Assembly: GCF_023035295.1 (NCBI RefSeq)
Contig: NZ_CP075076.1
Span: 62,001-126,000, forward strand
Direction of reading: 5' to 3'
DNA: 64,000 nt
From: Borrelia coriaceae
GTDB lineage: Bacteria; Spirochaetota; Spirochaetia; Borreliales; Borreliaceae
Made by a program: the position numbers and the translations under genes. Position 1 is the stretch's first letter, and each line of letters begins with the position of its first letter. The notes below the pieces were generated by a model. That model worked only from the letters and a program-made list of their open reading frames with translations, was not told the origin of the DNA and did no database searches. This document shows positions 8,914 through 18,552 of this stretch, one piece after another.

Positions 8914-10304
8914 CTATAATAATATTATTTTTAATAATAACAATAAAACTAGCATACACTCAAAGTAACATTGAATATGGTTTTTCTTATATCATAAACA
9001 CACAAGACGAAAATCAAAATCTTAAAGAAAGTCTTGAAAAAACATTAGATAGAATTTACAAAACCATAAATGAACATACTGTCAATGACAAAGACAAAGA
9101 TTTTATCAGACACATTTACATACACCAAAACATAATAAACAAAGAAAAAGAAATCAGTAAACTCAAAGAAGATATGGACAAAAAAAGACTCAAAAATGAA
9201 ATAAGCTCAAGAGAAGAAAATAAAATAGAAATACAAATTAATGATCTTAAAAAAGACATTGAAAACATTGAGATTAAACGAAACGAATTGGAAGAATACC
9301 TTATAAATTTAAAAAAGATGAAAGCAAAATACATAAAACATAAAGAAAAGACACACTTATCAAATTTGAACACAGAATTTTTGTTAAACCAAGAACTATT
9401 TTTTATTAATTATATACAATTTAGAAAAGTAGAAAAACATTATTTAATTGAAATTAGCAATATTACTCCTCAAGGAGTTAGGGTTAAAAAAGAAATTTTT
9501 AAGCTATCATCCTCCGTTGAGGATATCGCACATAAAATAGCAAAACTCAGCCTTGAAGAAATATTAGGAAGAGAATTTATTAATATTAAAATTAATGTCA
9601 TCAATAATTTAGATGCAAAAATATATATAAATGAAAAATTTGTATCAAAAGGAATATACAACAATGAGATATGGGATATTTCCGAACTCCCAAATAAAGA
9701 AATTATCATTAACATAACAAGCACAAACTACAAACCATACACAGTAAAGCAAAAGGTAAAAAACGGAGATACAATTAAATTAAATATTAACTTACAAAAA
9801 GCAAATTCTAAAAAAATATTAATTACAAGTAATATAACATCTAAAGTATTTAAAAAAGGAATATTTATAGGAGAAACACCAATTGCAATTGAAGCACCTG
9901 AAGATACAGAATCTATTTTATTACAAGCTCAAGGATATAAAAACATATTTAAAATAATAAATAAAAATGATAAAGAAATTAATGTAGAAATGTTAAAAGA
10001 TAATAAAAGTGAACTTATTACAAAAAGAGATAATTTTTATATTAACCTAGGAATCTTCACATTAAACTTAATAGGTACTGCCTTTGCCATAACAAAATAT
10101 AATGAATCATCAGAACTCTATAATATAGCCTTAAGGAACATTCGTATAAATAGAATAACACCTCAAGACCTATACAATGCAAAAGCAGAACAAATGATTA
10201 CATCATTCTTACTTGGCACAGGAATGACACTTTCTATAGGCAGCTTTATACCATTAATAATTCATCTGGTACAATATATTAAAGAAGCAAGCAGAGGTCA
10301 CTAA
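8895..10304 (+). CDS. Secreted/membrane protein with coiled coil and two PEGA-like repeats
   Basis: A 469-residue protein of unknown function. An N-terminal signal segment (residues 5-22, LTIIILFLIITIKLAYTQ) is followed by a charged coiled coil (about 70-155) rich in Lys/Glu. Two PEGA-type beta domains come next (about 225-298 and 303-367), each with a loop resembling a bound-ligand turn: YINEKFVSKG, and KKGIFIGETPIAIEAP with GYKN. Two hydrophobic helices lie near the C-terminus (about 380-398 and 432-456). PEGA domains occur in bacterial envelope proteins and often bind peptidoglycan or polysaccharide; that role here is inference. The start lies inside the prfB 3' end (19-bp overlap). Confidence 0.7.
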   Translation: MEKFKLTIIILFLIITIKLAYTQSNIEYGFSYIINTQDENQNLKESLEKTLDRIYKTINEHTVNDKDKDFIRHIYIHQNIINKEKEISKLKEDMDKKRLKNEISSREENKIEIQINDLKKDIENIEIKRNELEEYLINLKKMKAKYIKHKEKTHLSNLNTEFLLNQELFFINYIQFRKVEKHYLIEISNITPQGVRVKKEIFKLSSSVEDIAHKIAKLSLEEILGREFINIKINVINNLDAKIYINEKFVSKGIYNNEIWDISELPNKEIIINITSTNYKPYTVKQKVKNGDTIKLNINLQKANSKKILITSNITSKVFKKGIFIGETPIAIEAPEDTESILLQAQGYKNIFKIINKNDKEINVEMLKDNKSELITKRDNFYINLGIFTLNLIGTAFAITKYNESSELYNIALRNIRINRITPQDLYNAKAEQMITSFLLGTGMTLSIGSFIPLIIHLVQYIKEASRGH

Positions 10305-10353
10305 ATTATTGTAAAATAACTTAGTAAACAATAAAAATAGGAGAATTAGACTT

Positions 10354-11199
10354 TTGGGTATTTTTACAAAGATAAAAAATTTATTTAAAAACAAAGAAAA
10401 AACACAAATATTTGAAAATTTAGAAGATATTCTCTTAGAAGCAGATATTAAAAATGATATAGTAATCGAAATAATCGAACATATAAAAAAAATCAAAGTT
10501 AAAGATGAAGAATACACACTCTCAAAACTAAAAGACTTCCTGAGAAGTTACATAAACCAACAATCCCTTAACTTAGAAAATAAAAAATTAAATATCTTAT
10601 TGATAATTGGAGTAAACGGAGTTGGCAAAACTTCAAGCATCATCAAGCTTGCAAATAAATTTAAAAATGAAGGTAAAAATGTATTAATAGCTGCAGCAGA
10701 CACATTCAGAGCAGCAGCAATTGAACAAATTAAAATACAAAGCGAAAAAATTGGAATTAAAGTCATATCTCAAAATCAAGGAAGCGATGCAGCAGCAGTA
10801 ATATTTGACAGTATTTCAAGCGCAAAAAGTAAAAATTACGATATATTAATAATTGACACAGCAGGAAGACTTCAAAACAAAGAAAATCTAATCAAAGAAC
10901 TCAAAAAAATGGATAATGTAATCAAAAAGCAAATGGTCGAAATAAATGTTAACTACAAAAAGATACTAGTAATAGACTCTATTTCTGGGAAAAATATAAA
11001 CAATCAAACAGAAATATTTAACAAAGCAATAGAAATTGACGGAATAATAGCTACAAAATTTGACTCATCATCTAGAGCAGGCGGAATAATAAACATATCT
11101 AAGATATTTAAAAAACCAATATACTTTTTTACATTCGGAGAACAAGTGGAACATATTAAAGAATTTAACACTGATAACTACTTAAATAAGTTACTATGA
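10354..11199 (+). CDS. ftsY: Signal recognition particle receptor FtsY
   Basis: SRP GTPase receptor that delivers ribosome-nascent chain complexes to the membrane. The 281-residue NG core shows G1 GVNGVGKTSS (about 86-95), DTFRAAAIEQ, G3 DTAGRLQN, G4 TKFD (usually TKLD) and SSRAGG before the closing FFTFGE region. The N-terminus GIFTKIKNLFKN is a short basic amphipathic membrane anchor; the long acidic A domain of E. coli FtsY is absent, as in many bacteria. The start is TTG10354, ten bases after AGGAG, with no in-frame ATG nearby. Its 3' end overlaps the next gene by ATGA. Confidence 0.93.
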   Translation: MGIFTKIKNLFKNKEKTQIFENLEDILLEADIKNDIVIEIIEHIKKIKVKDEEYTLSKLKDFLRSYINQQSLNLENKKLNILLIIGVNGVGKTSSIIKLANKFKNEGKNVLIAAADTFRAAAIEQIKIQSEKIGIKVISQNQGSDAAAVIFDSISSAKSKNYDILIIDTAGRLQNKENLIKELKKMDNVIKKQMVEINVNYKKILVIDSISGKNINNQTEIFNKAIEIDGIIATKFDSSSRAGGIINISKIFKKPIYFFTFGEQVEHIKEFNTDNYLNKLL

Positions 11200-12245
11200 C
11201 AAAAAAGATAATAACATTATTCTTAATATTTTTATTTTTTATAATACCGAATGCATATGGACAAAGCTACTTCATATCAGATGTATTTTTCAATAAATAC
11301 CAGGAAATCTATGAAATACCACAAACAGGATTCTACATTGAATACATAAAAGTTAATGAAATTGAAAAATTTAGTCTATTTAAAGATCTACAACTGATCA
11401 AATATAAAACACAAGAAATAATAGAAGACAACAAAAAAAAATTAACATTCTATAATGCAAAAAACATTAAAACAAAAGAAGAAATTTATGATAACTTGAA
11501 TAATAAAATACAAGAAACTAAATATAGCTCCAAAGGAACAGTCCTTGAATCTGTAAACTATTTTTATAAAAATAATGATTTAATTTACAAAGAAATCAAA
11601 ATTTTAAATCAAAAACCGAAAAAACTACATTATATGAAAGACAATAATGGCAAGCTTTTAAAAATAACAGGTTCAGACTTTCAAGTATGGAATTACGGAA
11701 TCAACGGAGAGATAAAATCAACATACTTTGACATCAAAAAATCCACAACAAAAGTAATCCAATATGACGATCAAAAAAGGCACTTAGAAAGCATAATATT
11801 AGACAATAACAAAATCAAATCTAGAGAAAAAAATAGCTATCTAGACGACAATGAAGTAATCAACATAACAGAAGAAGATACCACAAAAACTATATCAAAA
11901 TATAAAGGCCCCAACTTAATCAAAAAAGAAATATATAAAAATAATGAAATAACAGAAATAAGCAACTTTGAATATGATGAATCTGGGAACATTATAGTTG
12001 AAAATATAACTGTCAAAAAAAATAAAAAAGATCATAACACTAAAACAAAATACGACTATTATCCTGATAAGAAATTAAAGTCAAAAACAATTTATGAGAA
12101 TGACTTAATATTATTAAAAACAGACTATTTCAATGATCATGAATACGAACAAGAAATATATTATAATGGAACTCCTATCTTTAAAGTCAAATATAAAGAT
12201 GATGAGATTATTGAAGAAATAAAAAAAGATACTAATAGAGATTAA
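11196..12245 (+). CDS. Secreted protein with YD/MORN-like repeats, function unknown
   Basis: A 349-residue protein with a clear signal peptide (hydrophobic residues 5-21, then NAYGQS). The remainder is a chain of short Tyr/Asp/Lys/Glu-rich beta repeats such as YFYKNNDLIYKE, YDDQKRHLESI, FEYDESGNII and YDYYPDKKLKS. They resemble the repeats of YD/RHS-like or YwqK/MORN-like periplasmic proteins. No catalytic motif is visible. It is translationally coupled to ftsY (ATGA overlap) and lies 1 bp before the first ABC-permease gene. Its position between the SRP receptor and a lipoprotein-export type ABC system suggests an envelope role, which is inference. Confidence 0.65.
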   Translation: MTKKIITLFLIFLFFIIPNAYGQSYFISDVFFNKYQEIYEIPQTGFYIEYIKVNEIEKFSLFKDLQLIKYKTQEIIEDNKKKLTFYNAKNIKTKEEIYDNLNNKIQETKYSSKGTVLESVNYFYKNNDLIYKEIKILNQKPKKLHYMKDNNGKLLKITGSDFQVWNYGINGEIKSTYFDIKKSTTKVIQYDDQKRHLESIILDNNKIKSREKNSYLDDNEVINITEEDTTKTISKYKGPNLIKKEIYKNNEITEISNFEYDESGNIIVENITVKKNKKDHNTKTKYDYYPDKKLKSKTIYENDLILLKTDYFNDHEYEQEIYYNGTPIFKVKYKDDEIIEEIKKDTNRD

Positions 12246-12246
12246 A

Positions 12247-13494
12247 ATGGGATTAAATAAGTTTTTACTGAAAAGATTAATCTTAGATGAACAAAATAGC
12301 TTATCACTTACAATTGTAATAATCTTAAGCATAGCTCTTGGACAAATTATTATAATTATAACAATATCAATAATGAATGGATTTCAAAATGATTTTTTTA
12401 CAAGCATATCTACATTAGAAAGTGGAAATTTAAAAATTGAAAACAAATTAAACGATCAAGAGATTAATGCTCTTAAAGAGATTAAAGAAATAATTCAAAT
12501 AAATAAAATCTACGAAACACAAGGAATTGGAATTGAAAACTATTATTATCCAAGTATCCTAAATATCATCGCACTTGACACAAAAGATATTATAAAAGAT
12601 AAAGATTTTATACTTTTAACAGGCCTTACACAATCTGAACTCCAACTTAACGACAATGAAATCATAATAGGAGATGTACTCTCACATAACTTAGGTCTAT
12701 TGGAAGGAGACACAATAGGATTAATATTAAGTGATGAAATACAAAATTTACAAACATTACAAAATGAAATCAAATACTTTAAAATAAAAGCCATTTTTAA
12801 AAGTAATTATCCTAAAATAAACGAATCTACAGTATTCATGAACATTAACTACTTTTACAAAAAACAAATCATAAAAGACTCAGATATTAACTATCAAATA
12901 AAAACAAAAAACTTATATCCTAGCAAAAGATTAACCAATAAAATAAAAAATATTAATCCAAATATTCAATTTAAGCCCTGGTATGAATATAACAAAGAAT
13001 TCTATAAAGCTTTAAAAATAGAAAGAAATACAATGTTAATCATCTTAACAAGCATATTCCTTGTAATTGCCGTTAACACATATTACTTACAAACGAGAAT
13101 AATAATCAATAAGAGCAAATCAATTGCAATAATATTATTCTTAGGCCTTAAATCACAAAAAATTAAGCAAATTTTCTTACTTCACTCAACAATAATCTGC
13201 ATACTTGGAGGCATTATTGGATTAATTGCAGGTATTATAATATCTTTAAACATCAATGAAATTTTAAATGTAATTGACATTATAATAAACAGCTCTATTA
13301 ATACTATAAATTATATATTCAAATTAAAACTAGAAAATATAGAAATAAAGATAGTAAAAAATACAATTACACCTAAAATATTCTTCGGTGATTTAATGTT
13401 CACGCTATTCTTTGCTTGCCTATTTACAATATGCTCAAGTCTAAAGGTCACACAAAGGATCAAATATACTGATAAAATAAACGGAGCATCATAA
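12247..13494 (+). CDS. LolC/LolE-type ABC transporter permease (FtsX/MacB fold)
   Basis: A 415-residue permease with the LolC/E layout: one N-terminal transmembrane helix (about 20-42, ending in SIMNGFQNDF), a large periplasmic domain (about 45-255) and three C-terminal helices (about 260-280, 305-335, 375-400). The SIxNGFxxDF stretch after helix 1 is typical of LolC/LolE. With the ATPase directly downstream and a second permease after that, it would form an inner-membrane machine that extracts lipoproteins for transfer outward. Genes abut with no gap, so the three are one transcription unit. Confidence 0.75.
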   Translation: MGLNKFLLKRLILDEQNSLSLTIVIILSIALGQIIIIITISIMNGFQNDFFTSISTLESGNLKIENKLNDQEINALKEIKEIIQINKIYETQGIGIENYYYPSILNIIALDTKDIIKDKDFILLTGLTQSELQLNDNEIIIGDVLSHNLGLLEGDTIGLILSDEIQNLQTLQNEIKYFKIKAIFKSNYPKINESTVFMNINYFYKKQIIKDSDINYQIKTKNLYPSKRLTNKIKNINPNIQFKPWYEYNKEFYKALKIERNTMLIILTSIFLVIAVNTYYLQTRIIINKSKSIAIILFLGLKSQKIKQIFLLHSTIICILGGIIGLIAGIIISLNINEILNVIDIIINSSINTINYIFKLKLENIEIKIVKNTITPKIFFGDLMFTLFFACLFTICSSLKVTQRIKYTDKINGAS

Positions 13495-14175
13495 ATGAAA
13501 AATATACTATGTATCAAAGCAATACATAAAACATACACTAAAAACAAAACAAAAATAAAAGTACTAGAAAATTTGAGTTTAAACATAAAAGATGGGGACT
13601 TTATTTCAATTCAAGGCAAAAGTGGATGTGGAAAATCAACACTTTTTAACATAATATCAGGAATTGATAAAATGGATTCAGGAGATATAATCTCATGTGG
13701 AATATCTTTAAAAGATGCAAACGAGAAAACTCTAAGCCTATATAAAAATAAAAAAATAGGTCTTGTATTTCAAAATCATAATTTGATTGATGAGTTTAAT
13801 GTATTTGAAAATATTATTCTACCTAAAATCATAGAAGGAGAAGATAGCTTAGAGCTAATTAATAGAAAAGCTTTTCGATTAATGAAAATATTAGAAATAA
13901 ACACAAGAGCAGAACATTACCCTTCCGAACTCTCAGGAGGAGAAGCACAAAGAGCAGCTATTGCAAGAGCTTTAATAAATGAACCTAATATAATCTTATG
14001 CGACGAACCTACTGGTAACCTAGATATTATCACTGCAAAAACGGTAGAATCTCTATTAATAGACACAGCTAAAACATTACGCAAAACTCTAATTTTAGTC
14101 AGTCACAATCCAGAATTTTCAAATAAAGCAGATACAAAATATGAACTAAAAGACAAAACACTAAAGAGAATATGA
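13495..14175 (+). CDS. lolD: LolD-type ABC transporter ATP-binding protein
   Basis: A 226-residue ABC ATPase of the LolD/MacB/FtsE class. All motifs are visible: Walker A GKSGCGKSTL (about 39-48), Q-loop VFQNHNLIDEFNV (about 91-103), signature LSGGEAQRAAIARAL (about 144-158), Walker B IILCDEPTGNLD (about 164-175) and H-loop LVSHNPEF. LIDEFNVFENI near the Q-loop is the usual coupling patch of this class. It would power lipoprotein release from the inner membrane with the two flanking permeases. The gene starts right after the first permease stop and overlaps the second permease by 4 bp (ATGA). MacB-type export of another substrate cannot be excluded. Confidence 0.85.
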   Translation: MKNILCIKAIHKTYTKNKTKIKVLENLSLNIKDGDFISIQGKSGCGKSTLFNIISGIDKMDSGDIISCGISLKDANEKTLSLYKNKKIGLVFQNHNLIDEFNVFENIILPKIIEGEDSLELINRKAFRLMKILEINTRAEHYPSELSGGEAQRAAIARALINEPNIILCDEPTGNLDIITAKTVESLLIDTAKTLRKTLILVSHNPEFSNKADTKYELKDKTLKRI

Positions 14176-15422
14176 TGCGCCCAAACATTAAAGAACTAAC
14201 AAAAATAGCATACATAATATTTATAAACTCAAAAAATAAAAAAGCCCTAATTGGTTCTGGCATATCCTTAAGTTTAGTAATGATCCCTTTAATTATTGTT
14301 TACTATATGTCAAACAACATAATGAACTCCACAATAGAGCAATACATTGAAAATGAAGGATTTTCAGTACAAATTGAACATAATGAAGTTCAAAACGATA
14401 CATATCTTAGATCTAAACTAGAGAGATTAAAAAAAGAATACCAAAATGATGCACTAAGATATTTTTTTGAAAGGAGAACCTACGGAATAATCGGCAATAA
14501 CAAGAAACAAGGTATATTAATAAGAGCAGTAGAGAAGAAATTTATTGATGAGAATAGGCATATAAAATTAATAGATGGCAAGAAAAGCCTTAACAAAAAT
14601 GAAATACTGATATCAAAACACATCAAAGACAAACTTAACTTAAACATTGACGAATCCATCTACATAGTAGTACCCAATAATAAAAATCAAAAGATATTTC
14701 CAAGAGTAAAAAAATTTAATATATCTGGAATAATTGAAACGGGAATAAGAGAACTTGATAAAAATTTGGTTCTCATTTCACTACAAGATTCAAACATAAT
14801 GTCAGAAAACTTTTCTAAAAGTATAATTGGCATTTCTATTAGACACAATACCAAAGAAAAAACTGATAATCTAAAAAAAAATATTGAAAAAGAATTTCAA
14901 AAATATAAGATAAAAACATTTTACGAACTTTATTTAAACAAATATACAAATTTAGATATCAGCAAAAAACTCTTAATATTTATTATGGCATTTATTGTAA
15001 TCTTTGCAAGTATCAATATATCCTCATCTCTTTGTATGTTAATACTTGAAAATAAAAAGAAGATAGCAATATTTAAATCAATTGGCATGAATAATGCAAG
15101 TCTCAAACTAATATTTATACTAATAGCATTTGTTCTAAGCTCAATATCATGCATAATAGGCATAATCATTGGAAATTACATAACCATTCACATAGAACAG
15201 TTAATTAATATAATAGATATTATTATTAATACAATCTTAAAAATATTTGGAGCTGATAATACAGAAATTTTAAACTCTGAATATTATATATTTGAATTTA
15301 ACATTCAAATAAACAACACATTCAACCTAATTATTCTTTTATCCTACACACTAATTAGTATTGCAACAACACTGCTCCCTCTAAATATTATCTCAAAGTT
15401 TAAAGAAAAAGAACTCTTATAG
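14172..15422 (+). CDS. Second LolC/LolE-type ABC transporter permease
   Basis: A 416-residue permease with the same four-helix plan as its partner at 12247: N-terminal helix at about 27-47, a periplasmic domain to about 260, then helices near 265-290, 312-340 and 380-405. The helix-1 exit differs (YYMSNNIMNS rather than SIMNGFQ), and the two permeases are only loosely similar, so the complex would be a LolC/LolE-like heterodimer. The ATG overlaps the lolD stop. It is the last gene of the left plus-strand block and faces the minus-strand gene at 15454 across 31 bp; I see no convincing terminator there. Confidence 0.72.
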   Translation: MMRPNIKELTKIAYIIFINSKNKKALIGSGISLSLVMIPLIIVYYMSNNIMNSTIEQYIENEGFSVQIEHNEVQNDTYLRSKLERLKKEYQNDALRYFFERRTYGIIGNNKKQGILIRAVEKKFIDENRHIKLIDGKKSLNKNEILISKHIKDKLNLNIDESIYIVVPNNKNQKIFPRVKKFNISGIIETGIRELDKNLVLISLQDSNIMSENFSKSIIGISIRHNTKEKTDNLKKNIEKEFQKYKIKTFYELYLNKYTNLDISKKLLIFIMAFIVIFASINISSSLCMLILENKKKIAIFKSIGMNNASLKLIFILIAFVLSSISCIIGIIIGNYITIHIEQLINIIDIIINTILKIFGADNTEILNSEYYIFEFNIQINNTFNLIILLSYTLISIATTLLPLNIISKFKEKELL

Positions 15423-15453
15423 ATAGCTCACAATATTCTTATATAAAAAAACA

Positions 15454-16740
15454 CTATTTTGCAACCACATTTATGATCCTAATAGAAGCTAACTCTTCTT
15501 TAATATTTGGATAAATCTCTTTTGGAAAGAGAGTCTTTAACGAAAAACTTTGCCTAGAATAAGGTTTAAGAAAAGAATTGACTTCAGAAATTAACTTACG
15601 TTTCAAAGACCTAATAATATGACTATCCTTAGCAATATAAGCCACTTCAATTTCCAAATCCTTAATATTATCCTTTGAATTATTATAAACTTCTATTAAA
15701 GAATTGGCCTCATAAAGTCCAAAAGGCTCATTAAAATAACTACCAAGATATTTAAAATTCAAAATTGAAGAATTTGTATCTAAATTAACACTAGAAAAAT
15801 TATCAATTTCACCAAAAAATTCAATTAAACGTATATCAAGTACCATTTTTTTAGGATGCCCATTAATCTCTTTAGAAATAGTGTATACAAAATCAATTGG
15901 AGCATATACACCCCTACTCCACTTGTTAGGAAAATCACTTGTTTTCTCAAAAACTTTATTTAAAACAGGCTTTCCTAAATCATCATAAACAGTAACTCCA
16001 TAAGAAATCTTTTTAATAGGATCTTTAGTTGAAACAACTCCTGCTTTTAACTGATAAGCATGGGAATCTTCAAAAACTAACACCTTAGCATCTTCAACTT
16101 CAAGATGATATAAAACATAAGGAGCTGCAACAATACTAACAGATTCAACTATTAAATCAGATGCCCTTGTAACTGAAGGTAAGCCCTGAGGTATGATCTT
16201 TTCAATACCTTCGACTCCACCAAGATCATCATAGCCACTAACAAAAGAATGCATTACTACTGTATATGTAATAAATGCAATAATAGCTATTAATATAAAA
16301 CTTAACAATAATATTAATAATCGATGTTTTAACCTTAAAGCTTCATCATAATCTTTTAAATCAATCCCGCTTACTATCCCAAATTCTCGAGCCTGTAAAC
16401 TCACATGAATAAATTTTTTATTTAATTCTTTACTATCTATTCTTTTTACAAGTCTTTTATAAAGATAAAAAAATGAATTAAAAATAGACTTATCATGAAG
16501 AGAATACAAATATATAGTCTCAAGTTGTCTTAAAGAATCACTCAATTTTCCCATTTGCTCTAATTGCAATGCCCTATCATATACATTAGAGAAACGCATT
16601 TCAATATTTGCAATATCAGCATCAGAAATATCCGACCGTTCAATAATTCCCTTGATATCACTTGCTTTTAAAACCTTACTTTTATACTTAGATATCTTAG
16701 ATAAATAAACTTTAATCCTTTCCTCAGAAGTTTTACTCAT
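15454..16740 (-). CDS. Unknown single-span membrane protein
   Basis: A 428-residue protein I cannot assign. The N-terminal 135 residues are cytosolic and helical, with a TPR-like stretch (YDRALQLEQMGKLSDSLRQLETIYL). One membrane helix spans about 141-163. The C-terminal 260 residues would be extracytoplasmic, beta-rich, and contain the patterns APYVLYHLEVEDAKVLVFED and KKISYGVTVYDDLGKPV. No enzyme motif is seen. It overlaps the upstream gene by 8 bp, so the two form a unit. The arrangement resembles envelope proteins with a cytoplasmic helical domain and a periplasmic sensor-like domain, but that is only a shape argument. Confidence 0.65.
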   Translation of the reverse strand: MSKTSEERIKVYLSKISKYKSKVLKASDIKGIIERSDISDADIANIEMRFSNVYDRALQLEQMGKLSDSLRQLETIYLYSLHDKSIFNSFFYLYKRLVKRIDSKELNKKFIHVSLQAREFGIVSGIDLKDYDEALRLKHRLLILLLSFILIAIIAFITYTVVMHSFVSGYDDLGGVEGIEKIIPQGLPSVTRASDLIVESVSIVAAPYVLYHLEVEDAKVLVFEDSHAYQLKAGVVSTKDPIKKISYGVTVYDDLGKPVLNKVFEKTSDFPNKWSRGVYAPIDFVYTISKEINGHPKKMVLDIRLIEFFGEIDNFSSVNLDTNSSILNFKYLGSYFNEPFGLYEANSLIEVYNNSKDNIKDLEIEVAYIAKDSHIIRSLKRKLISEVNSFLKPYSRQSFSLKTLFPKEIYPNIKEELASIRIINVVAK

Positions 16741-17050
16741 TATCTTCTAATTCATCAACTTTCTTTAAAAGCCAATAAGCAATATTTTTAGCAGTATCTT
16801 TTGTAATAGAAATTCCAACAAAAGAATTTATTAAAATTATTTTCTCTTTAGAACCCCTCACCTCTCCAGAAATCTCTTCTAAAACACCTTCTTTAGTCTT
16901 AGTATAAACAATTTCCTCAGGAATCTCTGTTGATTCAAAAACAAGATCACAGAAAATCTCTCCAGTATTAGTTACACTACCATAAATATTATTAACAGGC
17001 ACTAACTTATAATCTTCTGATTTTTCAAATCTGTAAGTTATTTCTTTCAT
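16733..17050 (-). CDS. Small unknown protein, probably leaderless
   Basis: A 105-residue soluble protein, unrecognised, beginning MKEITYRFEKSEDYKLVPVNN. It has alternating beta patterns (YGSVTNTGEIFCDLVFES, KIILINSFVGISI) and an amphipathic C-terminal helix (KNIAYWLLKKVDELED). No Shine-Dalgarno sequence precedes the ATG (GGTTTTATG), and a perfect TATAAT box ends only seven bases before it, which fits a leaderless transcript. The 3' end overlaps the membrane-protein gene at 15454 by 8 bp. Confidence 0.7.
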   Translation of the reverse strand: MKEITYRFEKSEDYKLVPVNNIYGSVTNTGEIFCDLVFESTEIPEEIVYTKTKEGVLEEISGEVRGSKEKIILINSFVGISITKDTAKNIAYWLLKKVDELEDNE

Positions 17051-17057
17051 AAAACCA

Positions 17058-17063
17058 ATTATA
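17058..17063 (-). promoter_or_regulatory. -10 box for the gene at 17050, implying a leaderless mRNA
   Basis: TATAAT on the minus strand with seven bases between it and the ATG. A normal start point would fall at or within two bases of the A of ATG. The -35 hexamer at 17-bp spacing (ATCTAA) is weak. A+T richness makes chance TATAAT boxes common, so experimental mapping of the 5' end would be decisive. Confidence 0.45.
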
Positions 17064-17137
17064 ACATAAACATAACCTTATTAGATAAACAGATATCCGA
17101 ACACAAATCGACCTAGGAAAAATAAAAATACAAAGGA

Positions 17138-17175
17138 TTTACATGTAAAAATACAATAAAAAATAATGGTATAAT
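17138..17175 (+). promoter_or_regulatory. sufS promoter: extended -10 with upstream palindrome
   Basis: TGGTATAAT at 17167-17175 is an extended -10 (TGnTATAAT). No good -35 lies at 16-18 bp. A perfect 12-bp palindrome, TTTACATGTAAA (17138-17149), sits 20 bp upstream of the -10 and covers roughly positions -33 to -44 of the expected start. It could be an operator or activator site. Confidence 0.55.
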
Positions 17176-17200
17176 CTCTAAAATACAGGATACTAAACAA

Positions 17201-18469
17201 ATGGATCTTAACCTTATAAAAGACAAAAACGAAAAAATCAAAATGCTCAGGAAAGACTTCCCTATTCTCAATCAAACTATTAATAATAAAAAAATCATTT
17301 ATTTTGATAATGCCTCAACCTCTCAAAAACCACAAAGTGTAATTTCATCTATAGCCGAATACTATACACAATACAATGCAAATGTTCACAGAAGCGGACA
17401 TAGGCTTGCAATACAAGCAAGCTTAAAAATAGAAAAAACAAGAGAACTTGTAAAAAAATTTATCAATGCAGAGTCTTATAAAAACATAATATTTAATTCT
17501 GGAACTACAGATGGAACAAATACAGTAGCAAATTCACTGCTCTTTTCAAAACTTTTAAAAGAAAATGATGAGATCATTACAACAACACTCGAACACAACA
17601 GTAACTTGCTTCCTTGGATAAATATTGCCAAATATTTAAACTTAAAAATTAAACTTGCAAAATTTAACGAAATGGGAATTATCCAACCGGAAAAAATAAA
17701 AAATTTAATTACAAATAAAACAAAAATTATTACCATATCTGGCATAAACAATATATTAGGAACTATTCAGGATTTAGAAACAATTGGCAAACTTGCCAGA
17801 GATAATAATATTATCCTGTTCATAGATGCAGCTCAAATGGCACCACATATGAATATAGATGTAAAAAAAATAGACTGTGATTTTTTAGTATTTTCAGGAC
17901 ACAAAATGTTTGCTCCAACAGGAATTGGTGTTCTATATATATCAGATAAAATTATAGATAATCTCAACAGTTCCAAACTAGGAGGCAACACTATAGAAGA
18001 TATTTACATAAAAAATGGAGATATTAACTTTAAAACTCTTGAATCTCCAAATAAATTTGAACCGGGAACACCAAATATTGCAGGAATCATTGGTCTTGGC
18101 AAAGCAATAGAATATATTAATAATATTTCAATGGAATTTATTCAAGAACATGACAGAGAACTGACTGAATATTGTGTTGCAAAGTTAAAAGAAATTGATG
18201 AGGTTGAATTCATTCTAAGCAAAAATATCAAACGAAAATCAATAATATCATTTACAATAAAAGATATTCACTCACACGACATCGAGACATATCTTGATAC
18301 AATGGGAATCGCAATTAGAGCTGGAAAAACTTGTGCTTACCTTGCATTCCTCTCAGAGGATATTAAGAAAGACCATCTACTAAGAATAAGTTTTTACTTA
18401 TATAATACAAAAGAAGAAATTGACACTTTCATATCTTGCCTAAAGCAAACGATAAAAGCATTTTATTAA
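17201..18469 (+). CDS. sufS: Cysteine desulfurase SufS
   Basis: PLP enzyme that takes sulfur from cysteine to give alanine and a protein-bound persulfide. The 422 residues contain the group II features: His132 in TTLEHNSN (stacks on PLP), Asp209 in FIDAAQ, Lys235 in SGHKMFAPTG (Schiff base) and catalytic Cys378 in RAGKTCA. Group II enzymes usually read RxGHHC at this last site; here the two His are Lys and Thr. Start ATG17201 follows a CAGGA site about 11 bases upstream. It is followed by sufU and is the only cysteine desulfurase gene in the window. No sufB/C/D is present, so its sulfur may go mainly to tRNA thiolation; that is inference. Confidence 0.93.
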   Translation: MDLNLIKDKNEKIKMLRKDFPILNQTINNKKIIYFDNASTSQKPQSVISSIAEYYTQYNANVHRSGHRLAIQASLKIEKTRELVKKFINAESYKNIIFNSGTTDGTNTVANSLLFSKLLKENDEIITTTLEHNSNLLPWINIAKYLNLKIKLAKFNEMGIIQPEKIKNLITNKTKIITISGINNILGTIQDLETIGKLARDNNIILFIDAAQMAPHMNIDVKKIDCDFLVFSGHKMFAPTGIGVLYISDKIIDNLNSSKLGGNTIEDIYIKNGDINFKTLESPNKFEPGTPNIAGIIGLGKAIEYINNISMEFIQEHDRELTEYCVAKLKEIDEVEFILSKNIKRKSIISFTIKDIHSHDIETYLDTMGIAIRAGKTCAYLAFLSEDIKKDHLLRISFYLYNTKEEIDTFISCLKQTIKAFY

Positions 18470-18552
18470 AAAAATTACATAAATACAAAACTTAAATTAA
18501 AACAATATAAATTATTATTGATTTAATCAAACAAACCTCTTAAAATTGAAAC

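Noticed and set aside
17138..17143. TTTACA as the sufS -35
   Set aside because: The spacer to TATAAT would be 26 bp, far outside 16-18; it is part of a palindrome instead.
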